Source: Calothrix sp. PCC 7716
Lineage (GTDB): Bacteria > Cyanobacteriota > Cyanobacteriia > Cyanobacteriales > Nostocaceae
DNA: 64,000 nucleotides
Direction: 5' to 3'
NCBI RefSeq assembly: GCF_019977735.1
Contig: NZ_AP025018.1
Span: 10,978,580-11,042,579 of the forward strand
Part shown: positions 1-8,849 of the stretch, piece after piece
How positions within the stretch are numbered: the stretch's first letter is position 1
Layout of the letters: each line of letters opens with the position of its first letter
Notes under the pieces: model-generated
The model's input: the letters and a program-made list of their open reading frames with translations, nothing else
Told to the model about the DNA's origin: nothing
Databases searched by the model: none
Position numbers and translations under genes: made by a program

Positions 1-107
1 ATCTGATGAAGCATGTTACTACACGTTCTTACAAGCTATATTAGAATAAGTAAAAGACATACTACTTAATTAATACAATTAGTAATATTTATTAAACGGG
101 GAAAATC

Positions 108-1304
108 ATGCAAACAAATTGGAAAATAGGGTCTTTGTTCGGAATACCTTTATTTTTAGATCCGTTGTGGTTTGTAGTTTTTGGGTTGGCAACGCTAAAT
201 TTTGGTTTTGCTTACCAGCAATGGGGCGCCAGTTTGGCTTGGGGCGCCGCAGTGGTAATGTCATTACTGTTGTTTGGCTCAGTTGTGCTACACGAGCTAG
301 GTCATAGCTTGGCTGCAAAATCACAAGGCATTAAAGTTAACTCGATAACCTTATTTTTATTTGGTGGAATTGCGGCAATTGAAGAAGAATCAAAAACTCC
401 AGGTAAAGCTTTTCAAGTTGCCATAGCAGGACCACTAGTAAGCATTGGCTTATATATAACACTGCAATTGATATCAAATGTATTTTCTGATACTTCACTT
501 ACACATGCCATACTTGGAGACTTAGCACGTATTAATTTAGTGTTAGCACTATTTAATTTAATTCCAGGTTTACCGTTAGATGGTGGACAAGTATTAAAAG
601 CAGCATTATGGAAAGTGACGGGCAATAGATTTCAAGCAGTGCGAGGCGCCGCTTTATCTGGAAAGATTTTAGGGTATGCTGCGATTGCGATTGGTTTAGC
701 AGTTGATTATTTTACAAGTGACTTAGGAACAGGATTATGGATTGCATTATTAGGGTGGTTTGGAATTCGTAACGCGACAAGCTACGACCGTGTTACAGTT
801 TTGCAAGAAACACTACTAAAAACTAAAGCTAGCGAAGCAATGACGCGCGACTTTCGCGTTATTGATGCAAACCAAACATTGCGTGCGTTTGCCGACTTAT
901 ATTTATTAGATTCCAATTCACAAATTTACTTCGCTGAGTCAGATGGACGCTACCGAGGTATGGTAAACGTTGACAACTTACGTAAAATAGAACGTAGCGA
1001 GTGGGAAACCAAAACCTTAGAAGCAATAGTTAACACCCTTTCAGAACTTCCCACGGTCGAAGAAACAGCCACACTAGTAGAAGTAATCAACAAACTCGAA
1101 GACGAAAAACTTCTGCGAGTAACAGTACTTTCACCAGCAGGCGCCGTTGCTGGTTTAATAGACAGAGGAGATATTATCCAAGCGTTAGCAAAAAAACTAA
1201 AATTAAAAATTAGCGATGCTGACATCAAACAAGTAAAACAAAATGGAACCTACCCACCAGGACTACAGCTAGGAATAATTGCCAAATCTACAACAAATGA
1301 ATAA
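108..1304 (+). CDS. Site-2 protease family membrane metalloprotease (M50) with C-terminal CBS-like region
   Basis: This is a 398-residue intramembrane zinc protease of the S2P/M50 family, which cleaves membrane-anchored substrates within the bilayer. The zinc site is visible as HELGH at residues 62-66 in a hydrophobic segment, and the second motif, NLIPGLPLDGG at about 150-160, supplies the aspartate ligand. Several membrane segments cover residues 10-225. The C-terminal part, about 235-370, contains a CBS-like stretch beginning ASEAMTRDF, as in the CBS-containing cyanobacterial branch. The ATG is preceded by a GGGGAAA ribosome-binding site. The gene stands alone with repeats downstream. The family is clear; the substrate is unknown. 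Confidence 0.9.
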   Translation: MQTNWKIGSLFGIPLFLDPLWFVVFGLATLNFGFAYQQWGASLAWGAAVVMSLLLFGSVVLHELGHSLAAKSQGIKVNSITLFLFGGIAAIEEESKTPGKAFQVAIAGPLVSIGLYITLQLISNVFSDTSLTHAILGDLARINLVLALFNLIPGLPLDGGQVLKAALWKVTGNRFQAVRGAALSGKILGYAAIAIGLAVDYFTSDLGTGLWIALLGWFGIRNATSYDRVTVLQETLLKTKASEAMTRDFRVIDANQTLRAFADLYLLDSNSQIYFAESDGRYRGMVNVDNLRKIERSEWETKTLEAIVNTLSELPTVEETATLVEVINKLEDEKLLRVTVLSPAGAVAGLIDRGDIIQALAKKLKLKISDADIKQVKQNGTYPPGLQLGIIAKSTTNE

Positions 1305-1385
1305 ACTTTGCAACGAACACAACGGATGTAACGGATAATTTATTTTATTGAACAAGTTTTTGTTTGTGCAAAAAGCTAAATCTTG

Positions 1386-1411
1386 TGGAATGGGCATCCT
1401 TGCCCGTTCAA
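1386..1411. repeat. Dispersed GGGCATCCTTGCCCG repeat
   Basis: The short palindromic sequence GTGGAATGGGCATCCTTG recurs at 42804, where a second inverted half (GGGCAAGGATGCCCACC) follows. It is intergenic here, and probably a REP-like dispersed element. Confidence 0.6.
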
Positions 1412-1464
1412 ACATAAAATACTAATACAGAATATTTACTTGAAGAAAGTGCAATAAGATTTAA

Positions 1465-1497
1465 AGCCCCCCTTATTAAGGGGGGTTGGGGGGATTA
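1465..1497. repeat. CCCCCCTTATTAAGGGGGG repeat end
   Basis: This is a near-palindrome followed by TTGGGGGGATT, matching the terminal inverted repeat of the element at 53841-53952. It overlaps the 3' end of the lipoate ligase gene and supplies that gene's last residues and stop codon. Confidence 0.75.
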
Positions 1498-2216
1498 AAA
1501 GAAGGATTTAGAGAGATTAAAATTTGATGCATCTCCGAATCTGATAAAGGCTTAACGTCAAATTGTGTATTAAAACAATTACTTGCAGCATCAACTAAAG
1601 CATTAATAATGGTTTCAACATCAAAATTTAAAGACAACTCCCCAAAGCGTGATTCTTCACCAAAAACCTGAGAAAATAATTCAATATCAGGCTGTAATTG
1701 AATGGCGCCATGTTGCAAAATAGCATTCCCCTTTCGTAACTGTGCGCTACCAATTAATTTATATCCATTATTCGTAACTAAATCTGCACTTGTAGCAGTA
1801 CCAAAACAATTTGGATTATGAATATAACCACGTCCTGCCGTACCATAATGTAAATCTACACCAAGCTGTTTCCAGCCAGCAATTAAAAACTCACATATTT
1901 TTTGATAAGCTTGCATCCGAGTCCCATTTAACCCAGATGTTATCACAGCATAAGTTAAATCCCCTTGATGTAAAACAGCCCTTCCACCTGTAGGACGTTT
2001 AACTAAATCTACTTTTTGCCCTTTACAAATAATATTTTGCCAATGTTCAGGGTACTTATGCTGGTGATAGCCTAAAGAAATAGCGGATGGCGCCCATGTA
2101 TAAAATCTTAAGACAGGCGGACTACCCAATAAATGTTGTTCTAGCAACCATTTATCGATTGCCATTTGGGTAACACCAGATGCTTCAATTAAAGGAATTA
2201 GGCGCCAGTTTTTCAA
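1476..2216 (-). CDS. Lipoate-protein ligase A / biotin-lipoate ligase family protein
   Basis: This 246-residue member of the lipoate/biotin ligase fold family would attach or transfer lipoyl (or octanoyl) groups to lipoyl domains of 2-oxoacid dehydrogenases or the glycine cleavage system. Diagnostic segments are the RRPTGGRAV-like motif, here KRPTGGRAVLHQGDLTYAV near residue 75, and KLIGSAQLRKGNAILQHG near 155, which includes the family's substrate lysine. No ATG lies near the conserved N-terminus (MKNWRLIP); the best start is a TTG. The last residues (NPPNPP) are encoded by the dispersed CCCCCC repeat, so the natural C-terminus has probably been replaced. It could act as an octanoyltransferase rather than a ligase. 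Confidence 0.85.
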   Translation of the reverse strand: MKNWRLIPLIEASGVTQMAIDKWLLEQHLLGSPPVLRFYTWAPSAISLGYHQHKYPEHWQNIICKGQKVDLVKRPTGGRAVLHQGDLTYAVITSGLNGTRMQAYQKICEFLIAGWKQLGVDLHYGTAGRGYIHNPNCFGTATSADLVTNNGYKLIGSAQLRKGNAILQHGAIQLQPDIELFSQVFGEESRFGELSLNFDVETIINALVDAASNCFNTQFDVKPLSDSEMHQILISLNPSFNPPNPP

Positions 2217-2264
2217 AATTTGGTAGGGGGCGGGTTTATGTATATTCTACTAAATAAGGAAAAT

Positions 2265-2756
2265 TTAGGTTAACCCGCCCGTACTGGAATTTGTTCCGAA
2301 TTCTGATTGTAAAGCGTCATCGTTATTATCGGCAATAGTTGCCACAACAGTTATTAACCGCGATACCTCACCAGCAGATAATTCAGCTAAAGTACGTGTA
2401 CTCAATACAACCACTTGATTCTCAATAATCCCAAAGCGCGATTCAAAAGTGCCGGAACAGTTCATTTCTAAAAGCTTCCGCATCAACTTTGGTTCATCTG
2501 AAGCAGGTAACTTAAGAACCTCAGCCCAAACGGTTATAGTATCTTCGTCACTTGTACCTGTTAATTGTACAAACACTTCCACACTACCATACTTAAATTT
2601 CCACAAATGTCCACCTTCAGAAGGTTGACTAACCATTGCACTATCATCTTGTTCGAGAGTGTCAATAACATTCTCAATAACGTCAATATGGTTGATAGAT
2701 GTACTCTCAACTATTGAGTCTTCAACGTTGCTAGGTACAGCTTGGTAACTCGTCAT
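2265..2756 (-). CDS. YbjN domain-containing protein
   Basis: This 163-residue soluble protein has a YbjN-like fold region from about residue 45 to 145, with the pattern GHLWKFKYGSVEVFVQL, then a helix containing MRKLLEMN and a strand with FESRFGIIENQVVVLSTRTL. YbjN proteins resemble type III secretion chaperones in fold; in cyanobacteria their role is not settled. The N-terminal 45 residues are low-complexity and acidic. The ATG has a GAGG ribosome-binding site about nine bases upstream. It lies 48 bp upstream of the lipoate ligase gene on the same strand, so the two may be cotranscribed. Confidence 0.8.
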   Translation of the reverse strand: MTSYQAVPSNVEDSIVESTSINHIDVIENVIDTLEQDDSAMVSQPSEGGHLWKFKYGSVEVFVQLTGTSDEDTITVWAEVLKLPASDEPKLMRKLLEMNCSGTFESRFGIIENQVVVLSTRTLAELSAGEVSRLITVVATIADNNDDALQSEFGTNSSTGGLT

Positions 2757-3194
2757 AAAAAGGCGCCTCGCTTTTATAGTTTAACTACACCTACTTTATA
2801 ACCTGGTTGTAAACACAGCGATGAATTCAGCACCACATTGTTACACTACAAAAGGCTTACAAGTGTCATTCTGAACGAAGTGAAGAATATTTTATATACG
2901 AATATATTACTATATTGAAGTTTACTTTAAAAATATGACCATGCAGCCTACTTTAAATTTCTGCCAGCGCTTTAAAAGCTGATTGTTCTGGTCTACTGTA
3001 AAAATCAATCTGCAACTCATCAATTACTATCAAGGCGCCTGTTCTGCTGCCGAAGGTAATCATAAAACGATTACATCCAAATTGACATAATTGTAGAGAC
3101 GTGATTAATCCCTGCGGGAAAACCTCCGGTTTACACGTCTCTACTGGTACAATGTTACACAAGCAAGCTTTCCATTAAAACGCCCCACATATCT
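2757..3194. other. Repeat-rich intergenic region
   Basis: There is no convincing gene in these 438 bases. The region holds a degenerate GTAGAGACG...CGTCTCTAC inverted repeat at 3093-3144 and a common dispersed sequence (CATTCTGAACGAAGTGAAG) near 2864. A short open frame on the minus strand (2953-3162) is largely read through this repeat and is not believed. Confidence 0.6.
3093..3144. repeat. GTAGAGACG inverted repeat (long-spacer copy)
   Basis: The arms GTAGAGACGTG and CACGTCTCTAC flank a 30-base spacer that includes CCTGCGGGAAAACC. It belongs to the dispersed palindrome family also found at 10348, 10488, 13884, 26112, 39033, 45782, 55470 and 59565. Confidence 0.8.
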
Positions 3195-4241
3195 ATGTTT
3201 GTGCAAGCTGTATCTAGTCGCGATGTTCGTCAGTTGGGTATTAATCCTAATCACTGGTATGTTGTCGCGCGCAGTTCGGAGATAAATACGCAACCTGTAG
3301 GTGTAACTTTATGGAAGCAGGATATTGTTCTTTACCGAGATAGTGAAGGAAAAATCCAGGCATTAGAAGACCGTTGTCCGCATCGCCAAGTTAAATTAAG
3401 TCACGGTAAAGTTATAAATAATTCTATTGAGTGTGCTTATCATGGCTGGCGCCTAAATGAAGATGGTAACTGTGTAGAAGTTCCATACTTAGCCGAAAAT
3501 CAAAAATTACCCAATTGCAAAATTCGTCGTTACCCTGTTATTGAACAAGATGGTTTTATCTGGTTATTCCCAGGTGATGTTGCAACGTTACAACCACAAC
3601 CAATGAGTCTGACTGAATGGGAACATTTGAACTATATTGCAACTGTTTCTGTAATTCATTGCAAAGCGCACTATTCATATTTAATAGAGAACCTGATGGA
3701 TATGTATCATGGACATTTACATGAGGACTATCAAGCGTGGGCAGAAGCGGAACTTCAAGATATACATGAGAATGAGAATCGTGTAGATGCTCATTACACG
3801 GCGCAAAGTTATTATAAAATAGATAAAATCTGGTCGATATCGCAGCTTTTCTTTAAAAAATTACGGCGCCTGCATCCAGAACCTTTAGATGTAAGTTATG
3901 TTTACCCGCATTGGGCTTCAACGTTGGGACAAGATTTTAAGATATATTGTCTACTATGTCCGATTAGCGAGACTGAAACCAAAGCGTATTTAATTCACTT
4001 TACATCGTTAAATGCATTTTGGCGCCTGCATAAATTACCGATATGGTTTCGACGCTTTGTTAAAGATAGCTTATTTGGCGCCGCACAGAAACTGCTTGAT
4101 GGGTTGGTAATGCAAGATGTAAAGATGATAGAAGAAGAACAACTAGCGTATTTACAAAATCCTGAAAGGAAGAACTACGAGTTAAACCGCGCGTTGGTTA
4201 GCGTGCAAAGATTAATGCAAAGTCAACTTGGCAACGGATAG
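3195..4241 (+). CDS. Rieske [2Fe-2S] ring-hydroxylating oxygenase, alpha-subunit type
   Basis: This is a 348-residue non-haem iron oxygenase. The N-terminal Rieske domain has the two cluster-binding pairs, CPHR near residue 62 and CAYHGW near residue 83, which follow the C-x-H...C-x2-H rule. The catalytic domain begins after about residue 130. It carries ENLMDMYHGHLHEDY near 165-180, which fits the mononuclear iron motif (D/E)-x2-D-x-x-H-x4-H. Length and layout resemble single-component cyanobacterial oxygenases related to the pheophorbide/chlorophyll oxygenase and vanillate demethylase groups. The substrate cannot be deduced. It converges with egtD, and the two share an inverted-repeat terminator. 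Confidence 0.87.
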   Translation: MFVQAVSSRDVRQLGINPNHWYVVARSSEINTQPVGVTLWKQDIVLYRDSEGKIQALEDRCPHRQVKLSHGKVINNSIECAYHGWRLNEDGNCVEVPYLAENQKLPNCKIRRYPVIEQDGFIWLFPGDVATLQPQPMSLTEWEHLNYIATVSVIHCKAHYSYLIENLMDMYHGHLHEDYQAWAEAELQDIHENENRVDAHYTAQSYYKIDKIWSISQLFFKKLRRLHPEPLDVSYVYPHWASTLGQDFKIYCLLCPISETETKAYLIHFTSLNAFWRLHKLPIWFRRFVKDSLFGAAQKLLDGLVMQDVKMIEEEQLAYLQNPERKNYELNRALVSVQRLMQSQLGNG

Positions 4242-4245
4242 GAGC

Positions 4246-4283
4246 GGATGTAACGGATAACAAATCAACCATCCGTTACATCC
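4246..4283. terminator. Bidirectional hairpin between Rieske oxygenase and egtD
   Basis: The arms GGATGTAACGGAT (4246-4258) and ATCCGTTACATCC (4271-4283) form a perfect 13-bp stem with a 12-base loop, between two convergent genes. It is built from a CGGATGTAACGGAT unit that also occurs at about 1320 and 55340, so it is both a dispersed repeat and a plausible terminator. Confidence 0.6.
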
Positions 4284-4301
4284 GTTGTATCCGTTGCAAA
4301 T

Positions 4302-5330
4302 TTACTGTAACTGGCAAAGCGATAAGCCAAACCAGTTGTTGGTATCAGTCCAAACCTTTTGAGTTATTAAACCATGTGTGCTTAATTGCTGCTTGATTGT
4401 ATCAATATCAAATTTACGTGAAATCTCAGTCATGATAGTTTCACCTGCTTCAATATCAACACTGAGATTCAGAGCTTGTAGTGTAACTTTCTGCGATTTT
4501 AACGAACGTAAATGCATTTCAATCTGATTTTCTACTTCATTATAAAATGCAAAGTGTTCAAACTCTGCTGTATCAAAGTTACCGTTATACAACCAATTAA
4601 TATGCTCTAACATATTCAAGTTAAAAGCTGCGGTTACACCTTGACTGTCGTTGTAAGCTGCTTCTAAAATATGTTTCGGTTTTTGTAAATCGATACCTAA
4701 TAAGAAGTACTCACCGGAATGCAAAGCTTGAGTAATTTGTGAGAAGAATATTTCTGACTCTTGCTGATTTAAATTACCTAAAGTACTGCCAATAAAAGCA
4801 ATCATTCGTGATGGTAATTTTTTTGCTGGGAGTTCGTGTAAAGCAAGTTCATATGTTCCAGCAAGCGCATTAATTTCCAACGTTGGATAATCAAGTAATA
4901 GTTGTTTAGCACTGTTTTCTAACATTCCAGCACTGACGTCTATGGGTAGATACCGTAACGGCAAACCAAGATTTTGATAAGCATCAAGTAAAATTCGGGT
5001 TTTCGTGGAACTACCACTACCCAACTCGACAAGTTCACATTCTTTTGTAATTTCTGCTATATCACTTGCACATGCTTGTAAAATAGCAGTCTCGGTTCGT
5101 GTAACGTAATACTCTGGTAATTCACAAATTTGCTCGAATAAATCAGAACCTCTATCATCATAGAAATAACGTGGAGGTAACGTTTTTGGTGTTTGCGTTA
5201 ACCCTTTTACCACATCACTTCCAGCAGTCGTTGTTAGACTTGCAGTTACAGAACGTAGATGTTGAATTTTCAGACGTTTTTCAATTTGTTGCTGCATAGC
5301 CTGACTACTGTTAGTATTAGATATTGTCAT
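4302..5330 (-). CDS. egtD: L-histidine N(alpha)-methyltransferase EgtD
   Basis: EgtD trimethylates histidine to hercynine with S-adenosylmethionine, the first step of ergothioneine synthesis. The 342 residues match the family in length. Visible signatures are LPPRYFYDDRGSDLFEQIC and LPEYYVTRTE near residues 50-80, the SAM-binding stretch VELGSGSSTKTRILLDA near 100, and the later segment IAFIGSTLGNLN. The ATG has a strong GGAGG ribosome-binding site four bases upstream. It is the last of three same-strand genes in the order egtC-egtB-egtD, with 133 bp between egtB and egtD. No egtA-like or egtE-like gene is visible in the window. Confidence 0.95.
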   Translation of the reverse strand: MTISNTNSSQAMQQQIEKRLKIQHLRSVTASLTTTAGSDVVKGLTQTPKTLPPRYFYDDRGSDLFEQICELPEYYVTRTETAILQACASDIAEITKECELVELGSGSSTKTRILLDAYQNLGLPLRYLPIDVSAGMLENSAKQLLLDYPTLEINALAGTYELALHELPAKKLPSRMIAFIGSTLGNLNQQESEIFFSQITQALHSGEYFLLGIDLQKPKHILEAAYNDSQGVTAAFNLNMLEHINWLYNGNFDTAEFEHFAFYNEVENQIEMHLRSLKSQKVTLQALNLSVDIEAGETIMTEISRKFDIDTIKQQLSTHGLITQKVWTDTNNWFGLSLCQLQ

Positions 5331-5463
5331 TTACCCTCCGAATACGTTGTAATATTCGCTACTTGTAAGTGGTTTATTCAAGCATTCAAATTAGTGAAAC
5401 ACAAAGCAATGTCTCAAAACATCACGCCTGAGCTAGATTGACAGAGATTGATAAGTATTTTAA

Positions 5464-6699
5464 TTAATCGCTTGCACAGCGAAACCCTGCGAAAATCTGT
5501 CGAACATAAGGATAGTACCAGTTACGGAAACTCGTGCGCATTGAAGCGGGTCGCGTTGCCCAACTAGAACCTTTGAGGACTTTATGTTTGTTATCAAAGT
5601 AAACCTGTGAGTAACCTATATATGGATAATATTCAAACTCTTTATAACCATCAAACCAAGAGTTCGTCCATTCCCACACATTACCTAAAGCATCATACAT
5701 ACCATATGCGCTTTGTCCTTTGGGGTATGCATTAACTGGGGTGATTTGAAAAATATTAGTTGCAGCACAATTACAAAATTCTTGCGTTGGTTGTTCCTCT
5801 CCCCACGGGTAGGTGCGACTACAGTTTGCTTGTTCATCCCAGCGTGCAGCTTTTTCCCATTCTGCCTCTGTTGGTAATCGTTTACCTACGAATTTTGCAT
5901 AAGCTTCTGCTTCGTAATAACTCACACCCATGACAGGATGGTTTTCACAGGCGCCATCATCACACCAATATAAAGGTTGCTTTATTTGCTCAGTTTGTAA
6001 CCATTTCCAACCTGCATCCGACCAATACTGAGCTTTTTGATAACCTCCAGATTCCATAAATTCACGATATTTTCTCGAAGTTATTGGATACCTGTCTATA
6101 AAATAGGTGTCCAAATACACTTTATGCGCCGCACGCTCATTATCTAAAGCATTCGCGGAATTACTTCCCATTTCAAACTCACCTGCTCTTATTTTAATTT
6201 CGGGAGAAAGGGTAAGGGGTGAGGTGGAAACTACAGGAAGGGGGTTTTGATAATTAATTAATTTCAAAACAATGCAAGCAGTCTCACAGTGTTGACTTTC
6301 GTGTTGAAGCAAAAATCTCCAAAGTCTGTCCTGCGGTTCTATATCTACAACCTTTAAATAATCTAGTACTTTTTCACGGACAGCATCAAGATAATAACGA
6401 GTTTCTTCAATACTGGGTAGCTGTACTCGTTCCGATTTTGGCAAACCATCTGCTGCATACAGTTTACGATATTGGGGAAACATTGGCTTATAATTGGCGC
6501 CGCGTTCCAATAGCCAAAGTGACTCAGTGTAAGCAATATGTCCCAGATGCCAACCCACAGGACTAAAATCAGGATGAGCTAAACAGCGAAAAGTTTCCTC
6601 GTCCAAACTATCTAATAGCTCTAAGGTTTGCGCGCGACACTCCTGAAACCCACGTATGAAATAATCTTTTAAACTAGACTTGCTCAATTCTAATATCAC
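5464..6699 (-). CDS. egtB: Ergothioneine biosynthesis sulfoxide synthase EgtB
   Basis: EgtB is a non-haem iron enzyme that joins hercynine to a thiol donor with oxygen. The N-terminal DinB-like domain shows WHLGHIAYTESLW and the iron-ligand pattern HESQHCE. The C-terminal formylglycine-generating-enzyme-like domain has RLPTEAEWEKAAR, YGMYDALGNVWEWTNSWFDG and the ending AGFRCASD. The frame is open further upstream, but I choose the GTG at 6699. It has a GGGAGAGG ribosome-binding site five to six bases before it and gives about 411 residues starting at the conserved region. This start overlaps the end of egtC by 26 bp, suggesting translational coupling. Confidence 0.93.
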   Translation of the reverse strand: MILELSKSSLKDYFIRGFQECRAQTLELLDSLDEETFRCLAHPDFSPVGWHLGHIAYTESLWLLERGANYKPMFPQYRKLYAADGLPKSERVQLPSIEETRYYLDAVREKVLDYLKVVDIEPQDRLWRFLLQHESQHCETACIVLKLINYQNPLPVVSTSPLTLSPEIKIRAGEFEMGSNSANALDNERAAHKVYLDTYFIDRYPITSRKYREFMESGGYQKAQYWSDAGWKWLQTEQIKQPLYWCDDGACENHPVMGVSYYEAEAYAKFVGKRLPTEAEWEKAARWDEQANCSRTYPWGEEQPTQEFCNCAATNIFQITPVNAYPKGQSAYGMYDALGNVWEWTNSWFDGYKEFEYYPYIGYSQVYFDNKHKVLKGSSWATRPASMRTSFRNWYYPYVRQIFAGFRCASD

Positions 6700-7582
6700 A
6701 ATCCTCTCCCACACTGATAATGCTATTCTCTGGAATTGTCTGCCAATTACCAGTAAACAACGGTTCCGAAGCAATAATTACGGAATTAGGAAAATTCGGG
6801 TCATTTTTAATCCAATAAAGCGTAGGTGCTGGTTGTTTGACTGCGTAACGTGAAGCAACTAGTCGCTTACCATCGCTGATGACCAAATTGGCTAAAACAG
6901 AAGTGTCGTAAGAAAACGCCATTTCTTGAAGTTCAAGCAGTGTTGCGTGTAAAGCTTGTTCAATAGTTTTATCAGGATTGGTGGTGAGATGGTTCAATAT
7001 CATTGCAAAAATATGCTCAGAGTCTGTAGTACCACCTATCCAACTATAAATTTCATCAGTTAAGTTTTTACGCATTGGTCGGTATAAAGTTTTTTTGAAC
7101 TTCTCAACGCGACCGTTATGGATAAACGATAAATTCTTATACTTAAATGGCTGTGCATTGCTCATATCAAGCGCTTGACCTGATGTTGCACTACGTACAT
7201 AAGCCAAGATATTGTTCGATTCAACGTAGCGGCTGATACTTTCTAAGTTTGTATCATTCCAAATTGGTATAATACTTTTGTATGTAAAAGGCTCTAAGTC
7301 TTTATCAGTGCTGAGTACTGAGGAGCCACTGCCGTGGGCGGCTGCGCCGACTTGAGGCAAGTGGCGTTGCTGAGTGCTGAGTGTAGAAGAGTTCTCAGCA
7401 CTCAGCACTTTTAACTCAGCACTTTTGCTACCATACCAACCAATACCATAACCGTCGGCATTTACAGTACCTTGGAGCATTTCGCGCGGTTTATAGCTTT
7501 GGACTATCAGTGAATGTTCTGGTTTACACAGAATTAACTCTAGATTTACAGGGGTACCAATATAAGCAAGTAAGCGACACAT
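6674..7582 (-). CDS. egtC: Class II glutamine amidotransferase EgtC with an in-frame repeat insertion
   Basis: EgtC removes the gamma-glutamyl group from the sulfoxide intermediate. Its presence points to the route that uses gamma-glutamylcysteine as thiol donor. The nucleophile is Cys2 (MCRLLAYIG), as in Ntn amidotransferases, and NADGYGIGWY, YVRSATSG and SFIHNGRV are family segments. Between GYGIGWYG (residue 51) and EPFTYKS (97) lies a segment of about 45 residues encoded by heptamer repeats (positions 7295-7429). Homologues normally pass directly between these motifs. The frame is preserved and the rest is intact, so the enzyme may still work with a surface loop. Confidence 0.92.
   Translation of the reverse strand: MCRLLAYIGTPVNLELILCKPEHSLIVQSYKPREMLQGTVNADGYGIGWYGSKSAELKVLSAENSSTLSTQQRHLPQVGAAAHGSGSSVLSTDKDLEPFTYKSIIPIWNDTNLESISRYVESNNILAYVRSATSGQALDMSNAQPFKYKNLSFIHNGRVEKFKKTLYRPMRKNLTDEIYSWIGGTTDSEHIFAMILNHLTTNPDKTIEQALHATLLELQEMAFSYDTSVLANLVISDGKRLVASRYAVKQPAPTLYWIKNDPNFPNSVIIASEPLFTGNWQTIPENSIISVGEDCDIRIEQV
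7295..7429. repeat. Heptamer (CTCAGCA-type) repeat insertion inside egtC
   Basis: Tandem CTCAGCA/TGCTGAG heptamers flank a GCCACTGCCGTGGGCGG core, the arrangement typical of cyanobacterial short tandem repeats. The same heptamers form tracts at 31441, 32847 and 35691. Here the insertion length is a multiple of three (135 bp) and is translated. Confidence 0.8.
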
Positions 7583-7767
7583 AGTTTAAAATAGTTCCTT
7601 ATAGTTTGACATGTTACGCATTATTCCTGAGAAGCCCCTGAATACTAGATAAGTATTTTTCTCAGCATCTTTACACAAGTTAATATAATACAGGCGCCTG
7701 CCTAGCTTGGAACCCATCGTCAGAAAGAAGTCGTCTTAACAATAGTATGGTAATCAGTGAGGATGTT

Positions 7768-8118
7768 ATGAGTAATGCAATTGCAGTAATTTTCCCTTAC
7801 CAACACAATGGAACCTGGGTATTCGACGACGAACGAGTGGGACTTGTGCAAGAACCATTTGTCAGTGGAATTCCTGAAATGATTGACATTTTGGTTAAAG
7901 ATATTCCAAACCTTGACGAAGGATTTAAACTTTTGTTTTCAGGCAACCCTTTTCCAGGGTATCAAGCAGAGTTAATCTGGCTACGCGAAGAATATAACGG
8001 ACACTGGTATTTGTGGGGAGAAAAAAAGTTAGAAGGATGGCTTTGCCCTGCTTTATTTAAATACTTTGAGACCCAACCAAATAGAATTTATTGCAAAGCT
8101 GAAAGCCTTTATAGATAA
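7768..8118 (+). CDS. Small conserved protein, probably DUF6717 family
   Basis: This soluble protein has about 116 residues. Its pattern VIFPYQHNGTWVFDD, VGLVQEPFVSGIPEMID and LLFSGNPFPGYQ is one I associate with the uncharacterised family DUF6717; this assignment is from memory. I choose the second ATG because GTGAGGATGTT supplies a GAGG site just upstream; an ATG seven codons earlier has none. It is transcribed divergently from egtC across about 185 bp. No catalytic motif is evident and no function is proposed. Confidence 0.7.
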   Translation: MSNAIAVIFPYQHNGTWVFDDERVGLVQEPFVSGIPEMIDILVKDIPNLDEGFKLLFSGNPFPGYQAELIWLREEYNGHWYLWGEKKLEGWLCPALFKYFETQPNRIYCKAESLYR

Positions 8119-8225
8119 AGTAAAATAAAACACATTTTACAAAGGTATTTTTTTAGATTGCGTTTCAAATCAAGATACGGCATATTTATTTTCTATGTCA
8201 TATATCTTTGGGTTTGAGGAGATAA

Positions 8226-8789
8226 TTGGAAATGGCGCCAATTAAAATATTAACTGTGTCGCTTATCACAACTACTTTAACTGGACTAGCTATAAGTGCT
8301 TTTCATCCTACCATTGCACAAAAGTCTCCTATACGAAGACAGCATTGTAAAACCTGGCAAGAAGTTAAATCACAAATTCAAATGATATATATGGGGTCAG
8401 TTGGCGCCACAACTATACCTGATATGCCTTCAGGTTTTCAAAACGGTTGCGTATACGGTGACCACGGCGCTTATACAATTTCACTATACGTATTAAAAGA
8501 TAATTTCAAACCTAGAAATATTAAATTTGATAAAGAAAGACTTTTAGATTCTTCTATACCCAGAATAAACGGCGCCGACCCCAATATAGAAAGACAAATC
8601 AAAAGAGGTAATATATTACATTTCTTCAACGTATGCGCGTCAACCGGGACAGCAAATTTCTGCAAAGGTATCCCCAAAAACACATCCTATACAAAAGACG
8701 GCTTAACCTGTTTAAATAACCTTTGTATACAAGCTACAGGTATAACAGAAAGCGAACTAGTAACCATCTGGAATAATGCCAAAAAATAG
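8226..8789 (+). CDS. Secreted hypothetical protein, cysteine-containing
   Basis: I do not recognise this 187-residue product. Residues 1-32 look like a Sec signal peptide (KILTVSLITTTLTGLAISAF, then a likely cut after TIAQ), so the mature protein should be periplasmic or outside. The mature part has six cysteines (HCKTW, NGCVY, VCAST, FCKGI, LTCLN, LCIQA), an even number compatible with disulfides. The start is either TTG at 8226 or ATG at 8232; both follow a GAGGAG site. No domain is evident. Three GGCGCC sites lie within it, so it looks native to this genome. Confidence 0.6.
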   Translation: MEMAPIKILTVSLITTTLTGLAISAFHPTIAQKSPIRRQHCKTWQEVKSQIQMIYMGSVGATTIPDMPSGFQNGCVYGDHGAYTISLYVLKDNFKPRNIKFDKERLLDSSIPRINGADPNIERQIKRGNILHFFNVCASTGTANFCKGIPKNTSYTKDGLTCLNNLCIQATGITESELVTIWNNAKK

Positions 8790-8803
8790 AACACACAAAA
8801 TAT

Positions 8804-8833
8804 GTAGGTTGGGTTCCGCGTCAGCGTAACCCA
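8804..8833. repeat. GTAGGTTGGGT...ACCCAA repeat
   Basis: A short inverted repeat, GTAGGTTGGGT with a TAACCCAA arm. Relatives occur at 14834, 28078 and 43524. It lies downstream of the secreted protein gene and may double as its terminator. Confidence 0.6.
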
Positions 8834-8849
8834 ATATTACAACCATAAA

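Noticed and set aside
2953-3162. Minus-strand 69-codon open frame
   Set aside because: About half of it is read through a dispersed GTAGAGACG repeat, and there is no ribosome-binding site or recognisable domain.
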